A stretch of DNA of 10,067 nucleotides from NCBI GenBank assembly GCA_000697335.1, contig JNEM01009306.1:1-10067 (forward strand), written 5' to 3'. The translations under genes were made by a program, and so were the position numbers. Source of the stretch: Conidiobolus incongruus B7586 (lineage: Eukaryota > Entomophthoromycota > Entomophthoromycetes > Entomophthorales > Conidiobolaceae). The notes under the pieces are model-generated. The model ran no database searches and was not told the origin of the DNA. It saw nothing but the letters and a program-made list of their open reading frames with translations. This document shows positions 1 to 7,722 of this stretch, in pieces (the stretch's first letter is position 1; each line of letters opens with the position of its first letter).

Positions 1-621
1 AATTTATATATTTTTTAAGTTAATTTTTTATTAATAAATGAATATTAATTATAATAAAAAATATCATAATATATGTTTTTTTATTTAATTTTTGAAAGAA
101 TTAATTGATAATAAATTATATATTGTTGTAGATCAGAAGGTCTACTCACCATTTAATTTTAATTGTCTGTTAAAATTCTAGATATAATCTACTTACAAAT
201 ATCAAGAACAACTTTTGCACAATAGAAAATTTTAGATTATAGCAGAAGTTAAAGTTTTAACACATTAGCTAAAGATTAACTACACTATAAAATAGTTACT
301 GGATAGATATTTGCTAAGGGATCACTTTAATCAGAGCTAAACCCTAGATCTTGTTATTTTAATAAAACTCCTCTAAAGTATCTAGTTAGCTATTTTTAGC
401 TTGTTTTATTAAGCTCATGTGATTTTTATTGTAAAACTACTTTCTAAAAGCCTTGTAATATAGTTTTTTTAAATATAATAATATTAATTAATAATTTTAT
501 AATTGAAATAACTTATTATTTTATATAATGATTAAAAAAATATATAAATTAAAAACTAAAAATAATATTTAATTATAAATAACTAGAATAAACTACTATA
601 TTTTATATATTTTGTTAATTA
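1..621. other. A+T-rich non-coding stretch with one less A+T-rich island
   Basis: No convincing coding segment or RNA gene is visible on either strand. Most of the stretch is A/T runs. Positions about 124-460 are noticeably richer in G and C and are listed separately. The TA at 620-621 is the target-site copy flanking the Tc1-like element that starts at 622. Confidence 0.6.
124..460. mobile_element. possible old solo LTR (weak)
   Basis: This island of about 337 bp stands out by composition from the A/T runs on both sides. It begins TGTTG and ends TAATA, which would be a decayed counterpart of the CAACA expected at the other end of an LTR. A 7-bp stem with an AGAA loop (128-145) sits at the start. 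I see no clear 5-bp target duplication, primer-binding site or internal region, so the LTR reading is only a suggestion. It could equally be a fragment of another repeat or a relic of unique sequence. If it is an LTR, it is old and alone. Confidence 0.2.
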
Positions 622-845
622 TACTAACTTGTAAAAGTGAGTTATAAAATTAAAAATATATATATTTTAATTAATAACTAAAACAATTATATATATTAAA
701 TTATTTGAAACTATAATATATAATTAAAGTATATTATTTAATAATAGATAAATATATTTAAATATATTTAGTTAACTATTAGCAAAAATATTAACCTTTA
801 ATATTTAACTAAGTGAGTTATAAATTTATAGGTTTTTGAGATAAA
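622..845 (+). repeat. left inverted repeat of Tc1-like copy 1, with two internal direct repeats
   Basis: The repeat is about 224 bp long. An outer GTGAGTTATAAA lies at 637-648 and an inner GTGAGTTATAAATTT at 813-827, about 176 bp apart. This paired arrangement matches the IR/DR layout of some Tc1 elements such as Sleeping Beauty, where each motif is a transposase-binding site. That role is inferred here by analogy. Confidence 0.8.
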
Positions 846-939
846 GGGATATATTTAACAATATATAACTATATCTTTTTTCTCTCTTTGTTATTATTTT
901 ATATAATATTATATAGATATACTAAATTTTTTTATTAGT

Positions 940-1962
940 ATTATTATACCTAAATCCCTCTTTAAAAAAATCTATTTATATATTAATTAACTTTATAAAA
1001 AAAATAAATCAACTTATAATATTGCTAGAATTACTAATGTTAGTTAATCTACTATAATTAAAGTTGTTAAAAATAACAATAAAAAAACATTTAAACTTAA
1101 ACTTAAGTGTGTTAAAATTATAAATAAATATAATAAGAAGTATATTTGTAGGTTAGTTAATATAAGTAAATATAATACTATTGTAGAAATACAACAAGAA
1201 TTATAAAACTATATAAGAATATTACTTAACACTAATATTATTATATGTGCTTTATATTAACATAGATACCACTTATACTTTAAGAAAAAACACCCCTAAC
1301 TAAAAAAATCCTACTGTAAAATTAAATAAAAGTTTAAATATCACCACTAATGTTAAATTAAAACTAATTAAAGTAAGGTTATTTAATCTAATGAAATAAA
1401 AATATACCTTAGTAAATTTAATAGAAAAACTAAATGTTTTAGAAAAAATATAAAACTACTTTATAATTATTATGTTAATTTTACCTAAAAGTATAATAGT
1501 AGGTTAATTATTATTTAGGGATATATATTATTTTTAGGTATAAGGTATCTTTATAAAGTTAATAAAGGAATTAATATTAAGATATATTAAAGTATTCTAA
1601 ATAATAAATTATAAAAAACTATTAAATAATATAAGTTAAACAAATCTAATGTTATTTTTTAGTAAGATAATACCTCTTGTTATACTATAGCTTTTATTAC
1701 TAAATAGCTTAAAAATAACAAGATAATAATTATAAAGTAGCTTCTTTAATCTTTTAACTTTAATCTAATTAAACACCTTTAAAATTAGTTAAAAAAAGTT
1801 ATTAAAGCTTTCCCCCCAACAAAAAATTTAAATCAACTTTAAAAATATATTCAAGAAGTATAAAACAAAATTAACCTTTTTTAATGTAAAAAGTTAGTTG
1901 ATTCTATACCCTACAAACTTAAAGAAGTTAAAAAAGCTAAAGGTAGATATATTAGGTTTTAA
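940..1962 (+). pseudogene. Tc1-like transposase pseudogene (copy 1)
   Basis: This is a decayed transposase reading frame. The stop at 1960-1962 is homologous to the one in copy 2; the start near 940 is only estimated from the usual length of about 340 residues. The N-terminal part (around 1010-1080) resembles a helix-turn-helix, with an IARITNVS-like stretch followed by STIIKVVK. The C-terminal half matches the Tc1 DDE domain: a QDN motif near 1660, then SPNFNLI followed by KH where the family has IEH. The catalytic Glu is therefore read as Lys. Many codons for Trp and Gln in the family read as TAG or TAA here. G-to-A and C-to-T changes account for nearly all differences from copy 2. No function is expected. 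Confidence 0.82.
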
Positions 1963-1970
1963 TTTTTTTT

Positions 1971-2192
1971 TATCACTAAAAACCTATAAATTTATAACTT
2001 ACCTTAGGTAAAATTTAAAGGTTTATATTTTAACCAATTAATAACTAAATATCATCATTTAATGATATATATAATTAATAAATATAATAAATTTTAATTA
2101 TTTAATTTAAGTTTATTTTATTAAATATTAATTAAGTTATTAGTAATAATATAGGTGTTTTTGATTTTATAACTCATTTTTACAGGTTAGTG
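1971..2192 (-). repeat. right inverted repeat of Tc1-like copy 1
   Basis: This is the partner of the left repeat, in reverse complement. The inner motif lies at 1988-2002 and the outer motif at 2166-2177, keeping the same roughly 175-bp spacing. The repeat ends GGTTAGTG at 2192, directly before the TA target copy. Its closest relative in the window is the end of copy 2 (9419-9641), which can be aligned along its whole length. Confidence 0.8.
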
Positions 2193-2194
2193 TA

Positions 2195-2564
2195 TAACTT
2201 ATATATTATAATTACTTTAGGTAATTAAAAAATTAATTTATAAGAAAAAAATTTTTATAAGAAAATTTAATTGGTTTTTGTAATATCAAATTTTTATATT
2301 TAATAAAAAAATTATTTTTTAAAATATTAAAAGTTTGTCAAAATTATAATAAAAAGTTATTAATTTAATAAAATCTATTAAATTTATATTATATTGATAA
2401 TTTATATATTATATATCTAAATGGTTATTTATTTTTAATCACAAAAAATTCCTATTATTTAAATTTCAAAGTAATATTTAAAAAATTATTAAGAATATAT
2501 CAAGTTATATGATAAAAATGAAAGGAATTGGAATTACATTGAGTGATGAAATTTCAGAATATAA
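2195..2564. other. A+T-rich spacer between transposon copy 1 and the WDR75 3' end
   Basis: There is no coding segment or RNA gene that I can support here. The sequence is A/T runs up to about 2510. Composition then becomes more balanced toward the gene, as expected for the 3' untranslated region and immediate downstream DNA of the minus-strand gene. Confidence 0.5.
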
Positions 2565-2570
2565 TTTATT
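2565..2570 (-). terminator. candidate poly(A) signal of WDR75
   Basis: AATAAA on the minus strand lies about 80 nt past the TAA stop at 2651-2653. Its position and hexamer fit a polyadenylation signal. In DNA this A+T-rich the hexamer also occurs by chance, so this is only a candidate. Confidence 0.35.
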
Positions 2571-2650
2571 AGGAATCAATGTCTATATATAATATAATAT
2601 TAAACCAAGCGAATATTGGTGGAACCAACGAGTTATATTTTAAAAAATAA

Positions 2651-5462
2651 TTATTTTTTGGTTTTGGTAGGGGTTTTAGAATTTTGAGGAGTACCATTTT
2701 GAAGTGTATCTATTAAGAAATACTTAATATCAATGGTATGGATGGATTCAATGAAAGGAATTACCGTTTATCGGTGTGGAGATGGACTTGGGTTGAATGG
2801 TTTTGGAAGCATTGAGGAAATGATCCAATTCGTCTGAAGTAGGCATAACACTGCAAATGGTATCGATATTCTTAATGGATTGTAAAGGATTAATGAGAGT
2901 CTCAGATTTGGATTCTTGATGATCTTCAATATTTTTTTCCTCATTCTGAACCCCATTCAAAAAGTCGATCTCTATGGAACCAGATTGATCCATGGCTTTA
3001 GGAGGTAGGACGACTTCAACCAAAGCTGCAAACATTTGCTGACAGTTGGGAAGCATATGACCAGGAGCTTGCAAAATCTCAAAGAAAGGCTCTAAGTTAG
3101 GGATGTAGCTGGACGATTTCATAGTACCTGCTGAAGTGCGTTTAAATCCAGTTTTGATGGGAGTTGAGATGTCTCCATCAATTTCTACAGAGTCATGTTG
3201 AGTAACAGTAGTGTTGGATTTAACATTCGATTTATGACTAGCGATAGAAAAGATGCAACGATAAGAATCTACAAAATAAACTTGGGATAATTTGTGAGTA
3301 GCACCGGGTACTTGGATCCATCTGGATGTGTCAATGGTAATCTCTGGGAATTGGCCTTCAGGAATAGGAATGTAGCAATGACATAATGCCTCAGCAGTGC
3401 GAGGGTCTAAGGTCACCAATCTGATGTTGATCTTATTGTTAGGAATAAAGCAATGAATCCAACCATGAATGGGATCGATCAAGACACGCTTAGGATGGAG
3501 TTCCAAGTTCCATAGCGGAGTTTTATCGATTAAGTTAAAGACTGTAACATGAGACACGCTCTGGAGCACTAGATAAGAAGAGTTTGGAACAAAGTAAGAC
3601 TTGACCAATTGGGGAGAGAGTAATGCAGGAGACAAATATGTTAAGGTGGAATTTGCGACAGGATCCCAAAGAACGATTTTTGACTCGCTTGTCAATGCGC
3701 ACAAGGTACCATCTTGCGAAATATCCAGATCGAGTAATTTGTTGGCAGAGGGATGCTGATGTGTGACGAGACACTGCCAATGCATTTCGGAATCATTGAA
3801 GGACAATGTCCATGTGCGAACATAGTTATCAGCACCCAAGCTCAAAACAATTAATCCCACTGAAGGATGCTGTGAGGCTTTAAGGCTGAGAATATCGCCT
3901 TGGTGAGGGGCCACGATCTGGGTAATGAGTTTGTGGGAGTTTTGGGAGGGCTCAAAGTGCCAGAACTTGAGGGTGCACTGAGAGGGAAAGCCAATGGGAT
4001 TCCAGGATTCGGCAGTAATGAGCCAATCACCGGATGGAGAGTAAGCGAACTGTGTAATTCTGGGATCGATGGCTTGGTGCTTGGCATTGGTATTCTGAAA
4101 TTTGTTGAGGTTGGTGGTGCTGAAGGTGGCAGTAAGTTGGCGAGTTTCCGGATGGAAAAAGGCCAATTGGTCGTACTGGGCGACCATTGAAAGTTCAGCA
4201 TTGCGAGGATTGAAACGCATGATGGGGGGTGTGTCTGATGGTGCGTCAATGCCTTTGAATTGAGTGAGGCGCTGGAAGTCGGGGACATCATGGACGACTG
4301 TGACGCTACCATCATCGCATCGGATGGCGCATGATTTGGAACCATAGGGACAAATGGAAGCGATGGAGTGAGGAAGACGTGGGAGGAGTCGGGTGATACC
4401 TTCAACCAAGTTCCATTGAACCATCACGGACTCTTTTCCGCCAGATAGCAAATGGATTCCAGACGACAGATAGCACAAAGAGGTGACAGATTGACTATGC
4501 CAATGTAGGGTACAGTTGGGAGAAAAGATCTTGGGCTGATCTTGGTCCACAGAAAATTGATTCAATAGAATTTTACCCCAGGAGTCGGCATAGGCAAATT
4601 GAGGCAAAGTAGGGTGGATAGCGATTGCTGTGATTGGTCTGGAATGCTTATAGGATGTGTAGGTGGCCTTGGAAAGATCGATTAATATGATTGTATCATC
4701 GACAAATGTAAATAAGACGTTGGGAAAACCAGGATACTCATTAAATGAAAGACAATTTGAAGGGATGCGGATAACTTTGTGCAAATGCCAGTTTCCTAAT
4801 TGGATCTGTAGGGATTGTAAGAATGTGGAATCAGAATGTTTGCGAGGAAGACTGGGATTGTCGCATTTTGTGGATTCATAGTGAACTATATATGTTGGCA
4901 TATTAAGATGAGATGATTGGTTGGATTCGTCTCTAACCAACAAACTCAGCTGGCCATTGCCAAGCTGGAAGTCCAATACGGTCTGATTAATGGAGATGAA
5001 ATCAGATGATTGGGTGTAAGGAGCTTGCCATGAATGGAGGCGCCCGTCGGATGTTAAGCAGTAGAGGGCATGATCGATAGGAGCCAATTGGACTTTGCGG
5101 ATTGAGGTGAATTCGGTGGAGAGGACGGGCGTCAGAGTGTTGATGGGTTGCTGGGTGATGGTGTGGAATATTTCAATCCTGGATTGTCTTGGGATGAACA
5201 GCTGTTTTTTGTACAGGATGACCCCATTTCCTAAGCCTTCACCACCTCCCAATTCTTTTAAGCTGAGTTGAGGAACTTTGGCTAATAGATCTGTAATGAC
5301 TAAGGAGCAATCCTTGGGAACTTTGGATGGCTTTGTGACCTTATGTTTTAACTCAGTTTCTCCATTCTCAGAAGGCTTTTGTTTACTGATTTTCTTTTGA
5401 CGCTTTTTGGAGCGTTTATCAACAGTATCTATTTTTTCAATTTTAGATTCTTGATTTGACAT
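2651..5462 (-). CDS. WDR75: WDR75/Nan1 (Utp17) homologue, SSU processome UTP-A subunit; two exons
   Basis: Predicted 918-residue WD-repeat protein, from exon 1 (5462-2765) and exon 2 (2709-2651). The family acts in the nucleolus in the t-UTP/UTP-A subcomplex, which supports rDNA transcription and early 18S pre-rRNA processing. A basic nuclear or nucleolar signal (KRSKKRQKK, residues 16-24) precedes two beta-propellers. Blade signatures include the family-typical stretch LHWHSQSVTSL...LLSGGKESVMVQW (about residues 317-350), then LKFW (about 500), VRTW (about 550) and KIVLW (about 595). Near residues 793-821 a segment with GHMLP resembles the conserved WDR75 C-terminal helix. Length is close to human WDR75 (about 830) and yeast Nan1 (about 900). 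I chose ATG at 5460-5462, which has A at -3; the frame is open six codons further upstream, but only to a TTG. Without splicing the frame ends shortly after the donor; splicing gives a basic tail ending TPTKTKK. Identity is firm; the last exon is a prediction. Confidence 0.9.
2710..2764 (-). other. predicted 55-nt intron in WDR75
   Basis: The donor GTAATT starts at 2764 and the acceptor TTAATAG ends at 2710, reading on the minus strand. It splits a codon after its first base, and joining the exons creates Asp. The length is like the two DPM2 introns (50 and 57 nt). If it is not removed, the frame stops five codons past the exon edge. Confidence 0.7.
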
Positions 5463-6146
5463 AATGTATTTTGATTTCAAATTGAATTTGAAATAAGTTG
5501 GAATTGGTTATTATAATATGAAATTGTAAATAATCAAAATTGAATTATGGTTTTCTTTTTGTATTGTTTTTGATATTGATTAATATCTATCTATGGATGT
5601 GAAATTATTAATTCTATTCAAATAATACAATTTATTCAAACTCTCAATTAGACATAATTTTTATTTATGTTTTATTAACTTTTGTATCAGATTGTGGGAT
5701 TAATTTAATTCATTCTTTATTTTTTCAATACTATGGATTATTGGATGGATTGTTTAGGAAATGGATTATTTAATTATTATTATTTTATATCATTATAGTT
5801 TTCAATAATAAAAGTTTTAATTCATTCAATTACAAGAATACATAATGTGTTTAAATTATCAAAGAGATTTTTATCACTCTAGCTACTTATAACATTTTGA
5901 AATACCTGTATAATCGAAAGTTTTATTTTCAATGACTTTGCTTTTATATCATATTTTTTTTCATGTACCCTTTGCGTCATAAATATATTTAATTGAAATG
6001 TTTATCCGTTAACCAGTTTCCAAAAATTTGATCGTTCAAATAGTTAATTTATATATTAAATATAAATTTTTTATAAACAATATTTATAGGTAATATTTAT
6101 CTAGTATCGAATCATCACTAGTTAGTTTTGGAAATATTTCATTGGG
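5463..6146. promoter_or_regulatory. upstream intergenic region of WDR75
   Basis: No gene or RNA is recognisable. For the minus-strand WDR75 gene this is the 5' flank. The first 50 bp hold a perfect 21-nt inverted repeat (5474-5494), a CCAAT and a TTATAATA run. A TGACGCA element (minus strand, 5973-5979), related to the CRE/AP-1 class, lies about 515 bp upstream of the ATG. None of these is shown to be functional. Composition is milder than in the transposon-rich flanks, which fits a gene-proximal region. Confidence 0.35.
5474..5494. repeat. perfect 21-nt inverted repeat just upstream of the WDR75 ATG
   Basis: The arms ATTTCAAATT and AATTTGAAAT are exact reverse complements around a single central G. 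The repeat ends 11 nt before the start codon, so it probably lies in the 5' untranslated region or at the core promoter. It could be a binding site for a dimeric factor. A hairpin with a one-base loop is sterically unlikely as drawn. It may also be chance in A+T-rich DNA. Confidence 0.6.
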
Positions 6147-7100
6147 TGTTAATCCAATAAACTATAAATAATGTATCATAAAAAACTTAATGTGCATAGT
6201 GTGTACTAATTAAACAAATATTACACAATGCCTTGATGGAATATTGATAAAATACTATATATGCTATATAGAATACAATCTTACAAATATATAATACTAT
6301 ATGATCAAATTTAATATTATATAAGTTTTAAATATCCAAAGATCGATATTTATTTATATATTTCATTATATTTTCATATTTAAGCTTTCAATAAATGTTG
6401 CAAAAATATAATTTAAGACTAAATCTAATTAATCAATTGATAATAAATTTTTATTTTATATTATAATTATTTTATTCTAACCTGGTATCAAAATCATATA
6501 AAATTTAATAATATTATATATAAATAGCTTTATTTAATAGTATCAATATTTATATATTGGAGTCATCAATAAATAGCTAATAATTAAACTGATAAAATAT
6601 TTGAATATTTCCTTTTTAATTACTATTATGTATATAAAATAATACTCATTGATTCATTCTAATATTTGGTTGAATAATTCAGAACAAGATGAATGATACT
6701 CTCAACTGAAATATCACAAATATTGAATATAAAATATTGTCTATTTGTTTTAAAGGATGGATATTGTAATCAATAAAATTAATTATTAAAATTGATAAAT
6801 TAAGAGTTTTTAAATTAATATTTCATTATGATATGTTAATCTGAAAATAAAGTTAATGAATTGAAGATTTTAAAACAAATTTCAAAGTTAATTTATATCA
6901 CTATATAATAATAAAACTGATCAGATACCATAAAAACAAAAATAATTAATCGCTGGCAATATAGCTATATCTATCAGAATTATGGAGAATAAGAAATTAA
7001 GTAGCTAATATAATCAAATGTTTTAATATTACTGAATTTTAAAAATTTATATAATAACAAACCAAATTGAATATATTTCATAAAATTGAATTTTAAAGCT
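6147..7100 (+). mobile_element. Ty1/copia-type LTR retrotransposon fossil, 5' part (broken)
   Basis: An LTR-like segment of about 336 bp (6147-6482) begins TGTTA and ends TAACC. It is followed at once by TGGTATCA (6483-6490), the start of the primer-binding site complementary to initiator tRNA-Met that Ty1/copia elements commonly use. The DNA after it has the compositional look of a decayed gag region, with weak gag-like similarity around 6900-7100. The right boundary is uncertain. No room remains for a full pol region before the DPM2 gene at 7343, and no 3' LTR is seen, so this is a partial, clearly broken and probably old copy. Confidence 0.4.
6483..6490 (+). other. candidate initiator tRNA-Met primer-binding site
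   Basis: TGGTATCA directly follows the LTR-like end. It matches the first eight bases of the site complementary to the 3' end of initiator tRNA-Met. This is the strongest single sign that the neighbouring sequence came from a Ty1/copia-type element. Confidence 0.45.
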
Positions 7101-7342
7101 GACAATTATATAGGTAGTATGGAGAAGAAAATAATTAATAAATGATATTTGTGGTTAAAGGACATATTTTTGATAAATTTACTTTTGATATAAATTTAAT
7201 AAAATTTGTTAAACTTGAAAACATTTCAATTTACAAAAAAAATGAATATAATATAAATTAATAAACTCGTGTTATTAGTAATGAAAATATTATATTATAA
7301 AGTAAATTAAGTTGAATATTATGTTAATATATATATGAGAAA

Positions 7343-7701
7343 TTAGGCAGACTTTTTCTTGTTTTTCTTTTTCAACATTACCGAACCAAAGAACAAAGAG
7401 ATTAAGGTTAAACCCAATACCAATAAAAAGATGGGAATACCAATGACATAGGGACGGGGCAAAAAGAAGCTTTGCAAAAAGCTGTTTTCATCGACGAAAG
7501 GCTAAAGAAGAGTCAGTCAACGTCAGTTAAAATAAGATGAAATCCATTTACCATCACTAAAGCCCAAAAAGAGTAGTAAACAAAGACAAAAGTGCTAAAG
7601 GCAATTAAACTGCCACCAACAGCAATATCTTGAGAATTAGCCTATATAATTAATTAAGTCATACGTCATGTTATATATATTTAATTATTATTTTCTACCA
7701 T
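7343..7701 (-). CDS. DPM2: DPM2, regulatory subunit of dolichol-phosphate-mannose synthase; three exons
   Basis: Predicted 83-residue ER membrane protein; human DPM2 has 84. The family stabilises the catalytic subunit DPM1 (with DPM3), which makes dolichyl-phosphate mannose for N-glycans, GPI anchors and O-mannosylation; DPM2 also associates with GPI-GlcNAc transferase. Exons on the minus strand are 7701-7699 (ATG only), 7641-7552 (30 codons) and 7501-7343 (52 codons plus TAA). The sequence aligns without gaps to human DPM2 at its N-terminus (MANSQDIAVG against MATGTDQVVG). It keeps the hallmark YYSFWALVMPFVD and FLPRPY blocks. Two hydrophobic helices (about residues 7-31 and 49-74) flank a short loop. 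The protein ends in a lysine-rich tail closing KKSA, a KKXX ER-retrieval signal. The in-frame TAG directly before GCT at 7641 shows that the start must be spliced on. Confidence 0.92.
7502..7551 (-). other. predicted 50-nt DPM2 intron 2
   Basis: The donor GTAAAT (7551-7546) and acceptor CTTTAG (ending 7502) join codons in phase 0, between Met31 and Pro32. Joining restores the conserved WALVMPFVD block, which is strong support. Several CTGAC/TTAAC branch-point-like motifs lie 10-25 nt before the acceptor. Confidence 0.9.
7642..7698 (-). other. predicted 57-nt DPM2 intron 1, right after the start codon
   Basis: The donor GTAGAA (starting at 7698) directly follows ATG, and the acceptor TATATAG ends at 7642. 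The phase is 0. The donor is less standard than GTAAGT/GTATGT. However, the product then starts MANSQ and aligns with human DPM2 from residue 1. The other nearby ATG (7672-7670 on the minus strand) would need an intron of under 30 nt. Confidence 0.72.
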
Positions 7702-7711
7702 TATTTTATGT

Positions 7712-7722
7712 TATTTATTATA
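7712..7722 (-). promoter_or_regulatory. candidate TATA-like element of DPM2
   Basis: TATAATAAATA on the minus strand begins about 21 nt upstream of the DPM2 ATG. It could be a core promoter element, but in A+T-rich DNA such a match is weak evidence. Confidence 0.25.

Larger units (their letters stand above)
622..2192 (+). mobile_element. Tc1-like DNA transposon, copy 1 (full length, dead)
   Basis: This is a 1.57-kb element of the Tc1/mariner superfamily, with both ends visible. It is flanked by TA (620-621 and 2193-2194), the usual Tc1 target duplication. Its left end, TACTAACTTGTAAAAGTGAG, and the reverse complement of its right end, CACTAACCTGTAAAAATGAG, are near-identical inverted repeats. 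The inverted repeats continue for about 220 bp. Between them lies one decayed transposase region in plus orientation. Length, TA target and a single transposase gene all match the Tc1 family. Later sites in the window (8875-9418 and 9419-10067) belong to the same family and confirm the boundaries. The element cannot move on its own: its coding region is full of stops, and the third catalytic acidic residue is changed (GAA to AAA). Relative to copy 2 it is far more A+T-enriched, so it is probably older or more exposed to the mutation process. Confidence 0.88.

Noticed and set aside
128-145. Short hairpin as part of a tRNA
   Set aside because: The stem is 7 bp with an AGAA loop, but no A-box, B-box, acceptor stem or TTCGA-type loop can be found nearby on either strand.
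1-2640. Mitochondrial or plastid DNA, suggested by extreme A+T content
   Set aside because: The same window holds nuclear-encoded genes with short GT..AG introns, and the A+T-rich part contains Tc1-like elements with TA target sites, typical of nuclear DNA.
3535-4881. Several open frames of 60-180 codons overlapping the WDR75 exon in other frames, on both strands
   Set aside because: They lie wholly inside a conserved coding exon, show no recognisable domain, and arise because the exon is the only stretch here with balanced composition.
5463-5480. Extension of WDR75 by six codons upstream to a TTG at 5480
   Set aside because: TTG is not a usual start for a nuclear eukaryotic gene. The ATG at 5462 has A at -3 and leads straight into the basic N-terminus.
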